From Paenibacillus dokdonensis (GTDB lineage: Bacteria > Bacillota > Bacilli > Paenibacillales > Paenibacillaceae), in contig NZ_STGQ01000001.1 of NCBI RefSeq assembly GCF_004916975.1, positions 2,343,939-2,407,938 of the forward strand: DNA of 64,000 nucleotides. Direction: 5' to 3'. Of this stretch, positions 7,396-16,453 are shown piece after piece. Position 1 is the first letter of the stretch. Every line of letters starts with the position of its first letter. Below the pieces are notes generated by a model. That model was not told where the DNA came from. It did not search any database and saw only the letters and a program-made list of their open reading frames with translations. A program made the position numbers and the translations under genes.

Positions 7396-9228
7396 ATGAC
7401 AAATAAAACAGGGGTGACCCGACTTCTGGAAATTGCCGGAGAGAAGCGCGGACTGATGATCGTCTCCAGCCTACTATCTTCGCTTAGCGCCGTTTGTATG
7501 CTGGTTCCTTACGCTTCTGTCTATTTCATTTTGAAAGAATTATTGGAACATGCGGCGTCGCCGGCTTTGGCAGACGGAGCGAAAATGATCCGTTTTGGTG
7601 TTATTGCTTTAATCGGTCTGGCGGTCGGCTTGGTCACGATGTATGCGGGTGGAATGGTTTCTCATATCGCCGCTTTTCGCATTCTTTACGGTCTCAGAGT
7701 CAAGCTTTCCGAGCATATCGGCAAGCTGCCGCTTGGCTGGCTGAACGGTAACTCGACGGGGGCCGTCAAGAAAACGTTGGAACAAAACGTGGAGAAAGTT
7801 GAAACGTTCATTGCCCATCAGTTACCCGATCTCGTTCATGTTGCTGCGACTACAGTCCTGATGATCGCCGTGATGTTTACGCTTAATGTTTGGCTGGCGC
7901 TTGCGTGCATCCTGCCGATTGTCGTCGCTTTTGCGGTTCAGATCGCGCTGGTCAGCGGACCGAAGACGACAGAAAACCTCAAGCTCTGCCATGATTCACT
8001 AGAACGGATGAATGCTTCTGCCGTCCAGTATGTGAGGGGGATGCCGGCCGTCAAGGTGTTTGGGCAAACCGTGCAATCGTTTCGTCAATTTTACCAGGAC
8101 ATGATCCGCTATCGTGACTATGGTGTGAAATTAACAGATCAGTTTCAACTCGGATCTTTGATTTTTAAGGTGATGCTTGGCTCGATTGCCGCATTTGTTC
8201 TGCCTGTCGGCGTGTTTATATTAAGCCGCGATCCGGGCAGCGTCGCCTTCGCCTCCGTTCTGTTATTTTTCCTGGTCATGGCGCCGGGCATATCCACCCC
8301 GATGTTTAAAATTATGTTCCTGGCTGAAACGATCAGGGATATTAACGAGGGCGTTCAGCGTATCGACCGCATATTAGCAGAGGAGCATGTACCGGAACCT
8401 GAGCGGCCGAGGCTGCCGACTACATACGATGTTTCATTTGACCATGTCTCTTTTTCATATGGAACGGAGTTTACAGATACCGATGCGCTTAGTGATATTT
8501 CCTTTACCGCCCGCCAAGGGGAAGTGACGGCGCTCGTCGGTCCGTCAGGGGCAGGCAAATCAACCATTGCTAATCTGGTACCTCGTTTCTGGGATGTGAA
8601 CAGGGGAGCAATTCGTATCGGCGATGTGGATATCCGCGAAATCGCGAACCCTGATCTGATGAATACCGTTGCATTCGTGTTTCAGGAATCGTTTTTGTTT
8701 TACGATACCCTGTACAACAATATCGCGATCGGGCGGCCGGACGCGCCGCCGGAAGAAGTGTATGCTGCGGCGAAAGCGGCACAGTGTCATACATTCATCG
8801 AAAACCTTCCGGAAGGGTTTGACACACGGATTGGGGAAGGAGGCGTCCATTTGTCCGGTGGGGAGGAACAGCGGATATCCGTGGCTAGAGCAGTCCTGAA
8901 AAACGCCCCCATCCTTGTGCTCGATGAAGCGACGGCGTTTGCCGATCCGGAGAACGAACATGAGATACAGCTAGCATTAAAAGCGTTGATGAAAAACAAG
9001 ACGGTCATCATCATCGCTCATCGCTTGTCCACCATTCAGGATGCAGAGCAAATTCTGGTGATGGAAAACGGGAGAATTGTCGAGCGTAGAAGGCATGAAG
9101 CTCTCATCTCGGCTAGCGGCATGTACGAACGTATGTGGCGTTCCTATCGCCATGCGGCAGGGTGGCATATGGGCAAAGGGGAGGAGGACACTAAACATGA
9201 GCATGCTGCGCAACATAACGGCGGATAA
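7396..9228 (+). CDS. ABC transporter ATP-binding/permease protein, subunit 1
   Basis: 610 residues: an N-terminal six-helix exporter-fold membrane domain (about 1-330) fused to an ATPase. Walker A GPSGAGKST is near residue 382, signature LSGGEEQRISVARA near 486, and Walker B ILVLDEATAFADPE near 506. The DEATAFADPENE form is typical of the paired YbtP/YbtQ- and IrtA/IrtB-like half transporters (siderophore-related in other bacteria) and similar Firmicute pairs. Start ATG 7396 follows AAGGGAGGGAG. The next half-transporter overlaps by 32 bases, so the two form a heterodimer. The substrate is unknown; no siderophore synthesis gene is nearby. Confidence 0.92.
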   Translation: MTNKTGVTRLLEIAGEKRGLMIVSSLLSSLSAVCMLVPYASVYFILKELLEHAASPALADGAKMIRFGVIALIGLAVGLVTMYAGGMVSHIAAFRILYGLRVKLSEHIGKLPLGWLNGNSTGAVKKTLEQNVEKVETFIAHQLPDLVHVAATTVLMIAVMFTLNVWLALACILPIVVAFAVQIALVSGPKTTENLKLCHDSLERMNASAVQYVRGMPAVKVFGQTVQSFRQFYQDMIRYRDYGVKLTDQFQLGSLIFKVMLGSIAAFVLPVGVFILSRDPGSVAFASVLLFFLVMAPGISTPMFKIMFLAETIRDINEGVQRIDRILAEEHVPEPERPRLPTTYDVSFDHVSFSYGTEFTDTDALSDISFTARQGEVTALVGPSGAGKSTIANLVPRFWDVNRGAIRIGDVDIREIANPDLMNTVAFVFQESFLFYDTLYNNIAIGRPDAPPEEVYAAAKAAQCHTFIENLPEGFDTRIGEGGVHLSGGEEQRISVARAVLKNAPILVLDEATAFADPENEHEIQLALKALMKNKTVIIIAHRLSTIQDAEQILVMENGRIVERRRHEALISASGMYERMWRSYRHAAGWHMGKGEEDTKHEHAAQHNGG

Positions 9229-10915
9229 TCCGCGCTCGCTGGTCAAACCTGTTTTTTACACGACCATTGCCAATTTGGTGATCGTGATACCTTTGATGCT
9301 TTTGATGGAAGCAGTCAGATTAATTTTCAACCCGTTTGTCCATCCCGATGTGCCGGTCGACATGGCACAACTTTGGTGGTTATGCGGAGCTCTGGCGGTT
9401 TCGCTTCTCATCATGTTCTTTTGCGAAATTCCCGCCTATCGTGCACAATATCGGGATGCATACAGCGCGGCGTCGGATGGACGGTCACGGCTTGCCGAGC
9501 ATTTGCGCAAGTTGTCACTCGGCTATCTGAACAAGCGTGATCCGGGCGAACTCGCCAATATGATGGTGGGCGATTTCGCGATGCTGGAACATGGCATCTC
9601 CCATGTGGTTCCACAGATGATCGGGGCCGCTCTCATGCCGGTTCTGGCCTTGATTGGCCTGTCTTTCCTCGACTGGCGCCTGACGCTTTCCCTGTTCGCG
9701 GCGCTGCCTGTGGCCATCCTGCTGGTGTTTTTGACGACCGGTATCCAACGCAAATTCGGCTCGCAACATATGCGGGCCAAGATCCAAGCCTCCAATCGGT
9801 TGCAAGAATACTTAAACGGTATCCAGGTGATCAAAGCTTATAACTTGACCGGAGAACGTTTTATCCGGCTTGAAAGGTCTTTCAGGGAATTGATGCGGCA
9901 AAGCATCCGCCTCGAAGGGGTGTTGGGGCCGATTATGCTGAGCGCGATTGCCTTTATTCGTACCGGTCTTACCCTGATGGTCATTGCTGGTGTACATCTG
10001 CTGCTCGGCGGAAGACTGGATGTTATCACTTTCGTAGCGTTCCTGATCTTCGGAACCCGAATTTTCGATCCGCTAACGACCGCACTCGCCGGTTATGCAG
10101 AGTTTCGTTATTTAGATCAGGCGGGCGAACGCATCGTGCAGCTTATGCGGGAGCCGATCATGCAAGGAGATCGGCAGTCTCCGGCAAATCACGATATCGA
10201 GTTAAAGCAGGTTACGTTTAGTTATCTGGATCAACCGATCCTACGAGATGTAAGCATAAGCTTGCCGGCAGGTTCCTTCACCGCATTGGTCGGCCCTTCG
10301 GGCAGCGGAAAAAGTACCGTCCTTCGGCTCATTGCCCGTTTTTACGACCCGAATAAGGGTAGGTTGACAATGGGCGGGGAGGATATTCGTTTTATGGACC
10401 CGGAAGCATTGTTCCACAATGTATCGATGGTATTCCAGGATGTATATCTCTTTCAAGATACAATTGCAGGCAATATCCGGTTCGGACGAAAGGGAGCAAC
10501 GCGCGAGGAAATCGAGCTAGCGGCACGCCATGCTTGCTGTCATGATTTTATCATGAAACTGCCAAACGGTTACGATACGATGGTAGGCGAAGGCGGAAGC
10601 ACACTGTCGGGCGGTGAAAAACAGCGTATTTCCATTGCCAGGGCGATGCTGAAAAATGCGCCGATCATTCTGCTCGATGAAGCAACGGCTTCTCTCGATC
10701 CGGAGAACGAGGCGGAAATTCAGAAAGCGATCGATCGGCTTGTACGAGGACGCACCGTCATCGTTGTCGCTCACCGGCTCAAGACCGTACAGCATGCCGA
10801 TCGGATTGTCGTACTGGATCATGGAAGGGTCGTGGAGCAAGGCCGCCATGACGAATTGCTCTCTTCCAATGAACTGTATGCCCAGTTGTGGAGACGGCAG
10901 CATGAGATGGAATAA
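9197..10915 (+). CDS. ABC transporter ATP-binding/permease protein, subunit 2
   Basis: 572 residues from ATG 9197, chosen because GGGGAGGAGG lies just upstream; the start sits inside the 3' end of the first half-transporter gene. Six membrane helices (about 15-300) precede an ATPase with Walker A GPSGSGKST near residue 365, LSGGEKQRISIARAML near 469 and Walker B IILLDEATASLDPE near 490. Both nucleotide-binding sites of the heterodimer therefore look catalytically complete. It is translationally coupled to subunit 1, and assembles with it in the membrane. Direction of transport cannot be fixed: the fold is of exporter type, but YbtPQ and IrtAB relatives import ferric siderophores. Confidence 0.92.
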   Translation: MSMLRNITADNPRSLVKPVFYTTIANLVIVIPLMLLMEAVRLIFNPFVHPDVPVDMAQLWWLCGALAVSLLIMFFCEIPAYRAQYRDAYSAASDGRSRLAEHLRKLSLGYLNKRDPGELANMMVGDFAMLEHGISHVVPQMIGAALMPVLALIGLSFLDWRLTLSLFAALPVAILLVFLTTGIQRKFGSQHMRAKIQASNRLQEYLNGIQVIKAYNLTGERFIRLERSFRELMRQSIRLEGVLGPIMLSAIAFIRTGLTLMVIAGVHLLLGGRLDVITFVAFLIFGTRIFDPLTTALAGYAEFRYLDQAGERIVQLMREPIMQGDRQSPANHDIELKQVTFSYLDQPILRDVSISLPAGSFTALVGPSGSGKSTVLRLIARFYDPNKGRLTMGGEDIRFMDPEALFHNVSMVFQDVYLFQDTIAGNIRFGRKGATREEIELAARHACCHDFIMKLPNGYDTMVGEGGSTLSGGEKQRISIARAMLKNAPIILLDEATASLDPENEAEIQKAIDRLVRGRTVIVVAHRLKTVQHADRIVVLDHGRVVEQGRHDELLSSNELYAQLWRRQHEME

Positions 10916-10991
10916 AAATAGAGGATAGATATTCGTTTTAATCGAATTTAGAGATTTGAGAATCTTTATTTTTTAAGGAGTGATTATTACT

Positions 10992-11375
10992 TTGATTTAT
11001 TCAGAGAGCAAAGAACTCATTGATAACTATGTTGAGGCCTATAATTCGTTTGATGTTCCGGGGATGATTAGACTCTTACACAAGGATATCCTGTTCAGAA
11101 ATATTTCGAATGGTGAAGTTAATATGGAGACCCAGGGTACCCAAGAGTTTAGAGAGCTCGCGGAAAAGTCGACTCAGATTTTCTCTAGTCGTCGCCAGAC
11201 AATTATCGACTGCAATGCTATTAACGACAAAATAGAAGTGATTATTGATTACGAAGGGATACTGGCCGTTGATTTACCGAACGGATTAAAAACAGGAGAT
11301 CAGATGCAGCTGAAAGGGAAGTCAGTATTTAGAATTGAAGAGGGGAAAATATCACTGATTGAAGATTACAGTTGA
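10992..11375 (+). CDS. SnoaL/NTF2-like family protein
   Basis: 127 residues if translation starts at TTG 10992, eleven bases after AAGGAG (10975-10980); a GTG at 10980 overlaps that ribosome site and is unlikely. The pattern SKELIDNYVEAYNSFDVPGM, LLHKDILFRNIS and the final FRIEEGKISLIEDYS is that of small NTF2-like (SnoaL) cone-shaped proteins, which bind small hydrophobic ligands or act as isomerases or cyclases. The function is not predictable. It lies 76 bases after the ABC pair with no terminator between, so it may be read through from it. Confidence 0.75.
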   Translation: MIYSESKELIDNYVEAYNSFDVPGMIRLLHKDILFRNISNGEVNMETQGTQEFRELAEKSTQIFSSRRQTIIDCNAINDKIEVIIDYEGILAVDLPNGLKTGDQMQLKGKSVFRIEEGKISLIEDYS

Positions 11376-11424
11376 TAATTAAGGTGTGATATTGAGTAAT
11401 CCATCGAACGAAGGTGGGAAGGCA

Positions 11425-11466
11425 GCAACAGGGCGTTGATGGGTACCCTGTTGCGGCCCTCTTGCT
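11425..11466 (+). terminator. Hairpin, possible terminator or attenuator before the efflux gene
   Basis: GCAACAGGG (11425-11433) pairs perfectly with CCCTGTTGC (11446-11454); a T-run begins about 11 bases later. The distance to the T-run makes simple termination uncertain. Confidence 0.35.
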
Positions 11467-11500
11467 TTTTAATTTAAAGTGGAGATGAGGAGGAATGGCT

Positions 11501-13090
11501 ATGTCGGTAATCAATCCGGCGGAGAAGGCCGCGGAGAAAAAATGGTGGGCACTCGTCGCGGTATGTCTCGGATTATTCATGGCTTTACTGGACGTTACGA
11601 TTGTGAATGTTGCTTTGCCAGCTATACAAAGCGATCTCCAAACGGATTTCTCTGGGTTGGAATGGGTACTCAACGCCTATACCTTAGTATTTGCCGTGAC
11701 TCTGGTTACAACGAGCCGGTTAGGTGATATATTCGGGCGGAAGACATTATTTATGTTCGGAATAGCTGTATTTACAATCGGATCGCTGTTATGTGGATTG
11801 TCTAGTAATATTACGACGCTGAATTTGTCAAGAGGCATTCAAGGGCTAGGTGCTTCAGCAATGTCGCCTTTATCGCTGGCAATAATTTCGGCAACGTTCA
11901 GTGGGAAACAGCGCGGAATCGCAATCGGGATATGGGGCGGCGTTAGCGGATTGGCTACGGGAATTGGCCCGGTATTTGGCGGTATTCTGGTCAAACATAT
12001 CGGCTGGGAATCCATTTTCTATGTGAATATTCCAGTCGGCATCGTGGCGATTATTCTATCGTTATGGGCCATCAGGCAGTCCAAGGACGAGTCTGCAGCC
12101 CGCCGTATCAATCTGTTCGGATTCATCACATTCACCACCTTCATGTTCTGTCTCATCTATGGATTGATTCAGGTCAACCAGGAAGGCAACGACTGGACCT
12201 CTCCAGAGGTGTGGTGGCTGCTTGGAATTTCTATTCTTGCTCTCGTCGTATTCATCGTAGGCGAACTGCGATTAAAGCACCCGATGTTAGATCCTCGCTT
12301 ATTCAAGATTCCCAGCTTTACGGGTTCCGCGATTGCCGCCTTTTGTCTGAACGCAGGGATGTATGCTCTTTTATTCAATCTCAGCATTTACTTGCAAGGC
12401 TTTCTCGGTATGGATGCGCTGGAGACAGGCATCAAGCTCATCACGTTTACTGCATTGGCTCTGCTATTCGGTCCATTGTCCGGTTCGTTGATGGGGAAAA
12501 TAAGTCCCAAACGACTCGTCGTAGTTTCTATGCTGTTGCTCTCGATCGGGGTTTATTCCATGTCTTTCCTATCGTATAATCACGATCCTGCCAAATGGAT
12601 TGTTCTATTGCCAGGATTTATTATTGCCGGAATTGGCAGCGGATTGATCAACCCACCTATCTCTAACCTGGCAATTGGGACGGTACCGGTGCAACGAGCG
12701 GGTATGGCATCCGGCATGAGCAATGTGGCTCGACAGATGGGCAGTGCATTCGGAATTGCCCTCTATGGGGCAATACTGTCCAGCCGCTTTACCTCTCTTG
12801 TTACGGACAAAATCAAGACATTGCATGACGACCAGCTTACCGAATCGGCGAAGGCGCAAGTAATTCAAGCGATCGAGTCGGCAGGCCCGATTGCAGGCAG
12901 CAATGGTCTGGCGGGTATGGAATATACAGCAATATTCCAGCAAGATCCGCTGTTTGAAACCTACCGCGAGATTGCTCGTACAGCCTTCGTGGATGGAACG
13001 ATTGATATTATCAAGATCGCCTCTGTGATTCTGGGAATCGGCACCGTACTTTGTCTTGTTCTGATTCGCAGGAAGGATTTGAGGTATTAG
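11501..13090 (+). CDS. MFS transporter, DHA2 (EmrB/QacA) drug efflux family
   Basis: 529 residues from ATG 11501; AGGAGG ends seven bases upstream, whereas ATG 11495 would be only one base from it. About 14 membrane helices. The hallmark helix-1 motif FMALLDVTIVNVALPAI and the TSRLGDIFGRKTLF loop (motif A) identify the DHA2 proton-antiport family, which exports drugs, dyes or other amphiphiles from the cell. A TetR gene lies 206 bases downstream, but its operators map to itself and the following hydrolase, not to this gene. A second DHA2 pump is at 35933. Confidence 0.93.
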   Translation: MSVINPAEKAAEKKWWALVAVCLGLFMALLDVTIVNVALPAIQSDLQTDFSGLEWVLNAYTLVFAVTLVTTSRLGDIFGRKTLFMFGIAVFTIGSLLCGLSSNITTLNLSRGIQGLGASAMSPLSLAIISATFSGKQRGIAIGIWGGVSGLATGIGPVFGGILVKHIGWESIFYVNIPVGIVAIILSLWAIRQSKDESAARRINLFGFITFTTFMFCLIYGLIQVNQEGNDWTSPEVWWLLGISILALVVFIVGELRLKHPMLDPRLFKIPSFTGSAIAAFCLNAGMYALLFNLSIYLQGFLGMDALETGIKLITFTALALLFGPLSGSLMGKISPKRLVVVSMLLLSIGVYSMSFLSYNHDPAKWIVLLPGFIIAGIGSGLINPPISNLAIGTVPVQRAGMASGMSNVARQMGSAFGIALYGAILSSRFTSLVTDKIKTLHDDQLTESAKAQVIQAIESAGPIAGSNGLAGMEYTAIFQQDPLFETYREIARTAFVDGTIDIIKIASVILGIGTVLCLVLIRRKDLRY

Positions 13091-13225
13091 ACTACAGAGC
13101 TTGATTGAAATAAGCCGGCGACTTGAACTTCTATATCAGGAAGAAAATGGAGGTCGGTTGATTAAAATAGAAGATCGCAGGTTTGCAATATAGATGGATA
13201 TCGAAGAAATTATTCAGGTATGAGT

Positions 13226-13255
13226 TTGACTGTGTCGTAAGCTTTGTGATTTAAT
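13226..13255 (+). promoter_or_regulatory. Sigma-A promoter of the TetR gene
   Basis: TTGACT (13226-13231), 18-base spacer, TTTAAT (13250-13255). The TetR operator begins three bases after the -10. Confidence 0.6.
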
Positions 13256-13257
13256 AT

Positions 13258-13281
13258 GAATGAATAAAAAAATATTCATTC
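13258..13281 (+). promoter_or_regulatory. TetR operator 1
   Basis: Inverted repeat GAATGAATA-N6-TATTCATTC, with an A-rich spacer, directly behind the -10 of the TetR gene. The same site occurs at 13908-13935. The position fits autorepression. Confidence 0.75.
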
Positions 13282-13296
13282 GAAGGTTGAGGGTAT

Positions 13297-13872
13297 ATGG
13301 ATATAAAATCAGATATTTTTAATTACGGAAAGGCAGCGTTCAGCACAAAGGGGTTCAAGAAAACGAATATTAAAGAAATAGCACAATTAGCTGGCATCGG
13401 TGTTGGAACTTTCTATAACTATTATGCATCTAAAGAGCAGCTCTTTATGGAAATTTACATTCAAGAGAATGAGAATCTCAAGAAAAAGCTCATCGAATCG
13501 ATTGATTTGGATCAGGATCCGGTAAAAGTAATTAATCAACTGATTATGGGGAATGTCGAGGCTATTCCTACAAACCCCATTTTGAAAGAATGGTATAGTC
13601 AGAATTTCTATAAGAAATTGGAACAATATTATATAAAAGAAGGCAGCAAAAGCATAGATTCCTTTCGGGATTTTTACATGAATTTATTTAAAAACTGGAA
13701 AGCTCAAGGGAAGATCAGAGAAGATATCGACGAAGACCTTTTACCCGCTTTCTTTGATTCATTGGTCTACATTGATATGCATAAAGATGAAATTGGCATT
13801 CAACATTTCCCCCAAATCATTCAGTACTTGGCAGAATTCATTATGCAAGGGCTTACTAACAAATCATCATAA
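13297..13872 (+). CDS. TetR/AcrR family transcriptional regulator
   Basis: 191 residues. The N-terminal HTH (residues about 5-50) reads AAFSTKGFKKTNIKEIAQLA with GIGVGTFYNYYASKEQLF, a standard TetR recognition-helix pattern; the rest is an all-helical ligand domain. The start at 13297 follows GAAGGTTGAGGG. An inverted repeat in its own leader and an identical core before the next gene (13949) indicate that it represses itself and the serine hydrolase. The inducer is unknown. Confidence 0.93.
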   Translation: MDIKSDIFNYGKAAFSTKGFKKTNIKEIAQLAGIGVGTFYNYYASKEQLFMEIYIQENENLKKKLIESIDLDQDPVKVINQLIMGNVEAIPTNPILKEWYSQNFYKKLEQYYIKEGSKSIDSFRDFYMNLFKNWKAQGKIREDIDEDLLPAFFDSLVYIDMHKDEIGIQHFPQIIQYLAEFIMQGLTNKSS

Positions 13873-13907
13873 ATGATTCAAGTAAAGCGCTTTTTTTTTA
13901 ATCTCAG

Positions 13908-13935
13908 ATGAATGAATATAAAAATATTCATTCAT
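13908..13935 (+). promoter_or_regulatory. TetR operator 2, before the serine hydrolase
   Basis: ATGAATGAATA (13908-13918) and TATTCATTCAT (13925-13935) around a 6-base A-rich spacer. The core GAATGAATA-N6-TATTCATTC is identical to operator 1. Confidence 0.75.
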
Positions 13936-13948
13936 AAGAAGGGATGGA

Positions 13949-15502
13949 ATGAATATGAGAACGAGAATAAGTATGATAGCAATGATGGTGTGTAGTCTGT
14001 TCATTTTCCCCTTATTCAGCTCAGCGCGTAGTGATGATAACATGCAAGTAGTGCGAACTGGAGCTTCTGTCTTCTCCGAATTAGATGCGTATATTGCCCG
14101 TGAAATGAAACGGCAGCATCTTCCGGGATTGTCTCTCGGGGTTATACAGGGGAATCGCATACTTTACCTTAAAGGATATGGCCAGGCCGATCCATCGGGC
14201 CGTCCTGTAACAGCTCAAACACCTTTCGGAATAGGTTCGATCGGCAAGTCGATTACTGCAATGGCCGTTCTGCAACTTGCCGAAGCAGGAAGAATCGACT
14301 TGGATGCGCCTATACAACGCTATCTCCCCACCAAGTATAAAGGAGCTGAGTCCATTACTGTTCGTCAGTTGCTCAATCAAACCAGCGGGTTCACCCAAAT
14401 CTCAACTTTTAGTAACACGCTCTCAACTGCTATCGATCAAAATCAAGATGCTCTGGAAAATAACGCCTTGTCTTATGCGGATAGGTTCTTAATGCAAACC
14501 ACGCAAACCGAACAACCCTACAGGTATTCGAACGCGAATTATGTATTGCTAGGCTATATCGTCCAACTAGTATCCGGCCAGTCCTACAATGACTATGTGA
14601 AGGAGCATATCTTCAGCCCACTGTCTATGCATGACAGCTATGCGACGCTGGATGAAGCAGCCGCCCACGGACTGGCTACGCCCTATCGCCGGATATTCGG
14701 ATATAACATCCCCTACAATGGCCCTTATGTTTATATTGCTGGGGATGCACCGGCGGGCTATCTCTATACCAGTGCGGAGGATATGAGTCATTATTTGCTT
14801 GCCCAAATGAACAATGGGCGATACGAAGATCAAACTGTGCTCTCTTCAGATGGCATTCGACTTATGCAGACCGAGCCTGTTCCTGGAACGTATGCCATGG
14901 GTTGGATGACGGGTCGTATTAACGATTTATCTGTTATCGGTCAGCCAGGCGGTTCAATCGGATTTCAAGCCCAAGCTTATATCGTTCCGGAACAACAACT
15001 TGGAGTTGTCGTGTTCGCTAATGTACTTGACGCGATCGATTCCACTTTATTCAAATCGCACATCATTACGACTACCCACATCGCTTCCGGGGTCATAAAC
15101 ATACTGAATGAACAACCGACAGGTGGATCCTTCCTAAGCATTTCGCAGAAATACCTCCTTGTAAATGGATTGATATTCATACTCAGTGCATGGCTATTAT
15201 ACACAACCGTTCGAACTGTAAAGCGCTGCTTTGGACCGTTCAATCTTAACAATTCCGGCCATTCTGAAATATCGATTCAATGGATATCAAAAATTGTTCT
15301 GCATTTTGTAGGTCTGTTCATTGTACTGTTGTTGAGTATGACTCAAATTGTGCCGGTATGGCATATTGCAACAATCTATCAGCCGGACGTAATTATTTGG
15401 CTGAAGATCATGACTGTTCTTATGGCACTGAAGGGAAGCGTCGAAATGATTCGGTTGGTTCGGTCAATACGAAATGAAAAAACATCCAAGTTGAAATATT
15501 GA
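13949..15502 (+). CDS. Serine hydrolase of the beta-lactamase/PBP4* family, membrane-anchored
   Basis: 517 residues. An N-terminal signal sequence (ISMIAMMVCSLFIFPLFSSA) exports a class-C beta-lactamase-like domain (about 40-350): SxxK motif as SIGK in GIGSIGKSITA, YxN motif as YSN in YRYSNANY, and a GQPGGSIGF segment at the KTG position. About three hydrophobic helices at the C-terminus (380-510) anchor it with the catalytic domain outside. Relatives are D-aminopeptidases, esterases or PBP-like hydrolases; true beta-lactamase activity is not implied. It stands behind a TetR operator and is probably the TetR target. ATG 13955 is an alternative start. Confidence 0.88.
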   Translation: MNMRTRISMIAMMVCSLFIFPLFSSARSDDNMQVVRTGASVFSELDAYIAREMKRQHLPGLSLGVIQGNRILYLKGYGQADPSGRPVTAQTPFGIGSIGKSITAMAVLQLAEAGRIDLDAPIQRYLPTKYKGAESITVRQLLNQTSGFTQISTFSNTLSTAIDQNQDALENNALSYADRFLMQTTQTEQPYRYSNANYVLLGYIVQLVSGQSYNDYVKEHIFSPLSMHDSYATLDEAAAHGLATPYRRIFGYNIPYNGPYVYIAGDAPAGYLYTSAEDMSHYLLAQMNNGRYEDQTVLSSDGIRLMQTEPVPGTYAMGWMTGRINDLSVIGQPGGSIGFQAQAYIVPEQQLGVVVFANVLDAIDSTLFKSHIITTTHIASGVINILNEQPTGGSFLSISQKYLLVNGLIFILSAWLLYTTVRTVKRCFGPFNLNNSGHSEISIQWISKIVLHFVGLFIVLLLSMTQIVPVWHIATIYQPDVIIWLKIMTVLMALKGSVEMIRLVRSIRNEKTSKLKY

Positions 15503-15540
15503 GAATAAGTGAGAAAACAGGGGAGAAGTCTGCTTACTAA

Positions 15541-15640
15541 CCATAAAGGCAATTGAGATTTTAAAATCCAAAGGCTTTAGGTATAAGGGCGATACGCATC
15601 GCTATGAGGCAGAGAATTTGCAAATAAAGATTAAATTATC
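15541..15640 (+). pseudogene. Possible short gene remnant
   Basis: One frame reads IKAIEILKSKGFRYKGDTHR followed by YEAENLQIKIKL with no start codon or ribosome site, and its 3' part runs into the minus-strand permease gene. The residue composition looks protein-like, but I recognise no family. Low confidence. Confidence 0.25.
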
Positions 15641-16422
15641 AACCGGATCGAAACCACAATCAGTAATAACGCGAGTATTTCCAGGAGCAGGCCGGCAGGG
15701 AGACGTTTGGCAAGCCGTGCGCCGATTTGACCGCCGATGATAGCACCTGGTGCGAGGGCTAACACCTTAAACCAATCAATATTATGTAAGAGAGCATGAA
15801 CCGATGTGCTCACGACAGAGGATAGGAAAATTTGGAGCATAGAAGTTGCAACCGCAATATGGGGAGAGAAGAAGAGCAGCAGCGTCATTGTCGGAATCAT
15901 GAGACTGCCGCCCCCGATCCCAAAGAGGCTTGCCGTAAAACCGACGAAAAAACTAATGATAATGCCGGTAGGCATGTGATAGGCATATTCGAAACGTTCC
16001 CCGTTATTATCGATGAAGCTCCGGTTCACCGTTGGTTTAAAAGGCCAAGCGATCGGTTTATTGGGCTTAAATAGGAGCAGTAAGGCCACAAAAATCAAAA
16101 AAATGCCGAAACTAATGAAAAAGAGCTTCCCTTCCAAATACTCCGCAAAGAAGGCTCCGATGACCGAACCGGGAATCGAAGCGGCCGCAAACCGGATTGC
16201 TGCCTGATAATCGATTCTCTTCTGCTTGGCATACACATACGTGCTTGAAATGGAATTAAAAAGAAGCATCGCCATGGATGTACCCGCAATTTGTGCCGAT
16301 GGCATATCAGGAAACAAAAAGGCGAGGGCAGGCACGACGATAAAACCGCCGCCAAGCCCGACCAATGATCCGGAGATGCCAGCCGCAAGTCCGATGCAAA
16401 ATAATAATAAGTAAGTGAGCAC
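15631..16422 (-). CDS. TauE/SafE family membrane permease
   Basis: 263 residues, GTG start at 16422 behind AAGGGAAG. Eight or so membrane helices with the two family repeats: GISGSLVGLGGGFIVVPAL near the N-terminus and ASLFGIGGGSLMIPTMTLLL near the middle. TauE/SafE proteins export sulfite, sulfoacetate or related organic anions, or act in thiosulfate uptake. It begins 31 bases after the carboxylesterase stop in the same direction, so the two probably form an operon, perhaps exporting or importing a carboxylate or sulfonate linked to the esterase. The ligand is unknown. Confidence 0.9.
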   Translation of the reverse strand: MLTYLLLFCIGLAAGISGSLVGLGGGFIVVPALAFLFPDMPSAQIAGTSMAMLLFNSISSTYVYAKQKRIDYQAAIRFAAASIPGSVIGAFFAEYLEGKLFFISFGIFLIFVALLLLFKPNKPIAWPFKPTVNRSFIDNNGERFEYAYHMPTGIIISFFVGFTASLFGIGGGSLMIPTMTLLLFFSPHIAVATSMLQIFLSSVVSTSVHALLHNIDWFKVLALAPGAIIGGQIGARLAKRLPAGLLLEILALLLIVVSIRLII

Positions 16423-16453
16423 GTTAAACTTCCCTTCTTATAGCCGAATTCAG

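Noticed and set aside
11425..11466. Hairpin considered as a riboswitch or T-box
   Set aside because: No T-box core or known aptamer pattern could be read; the structure is a simple 9-bp hairpin.
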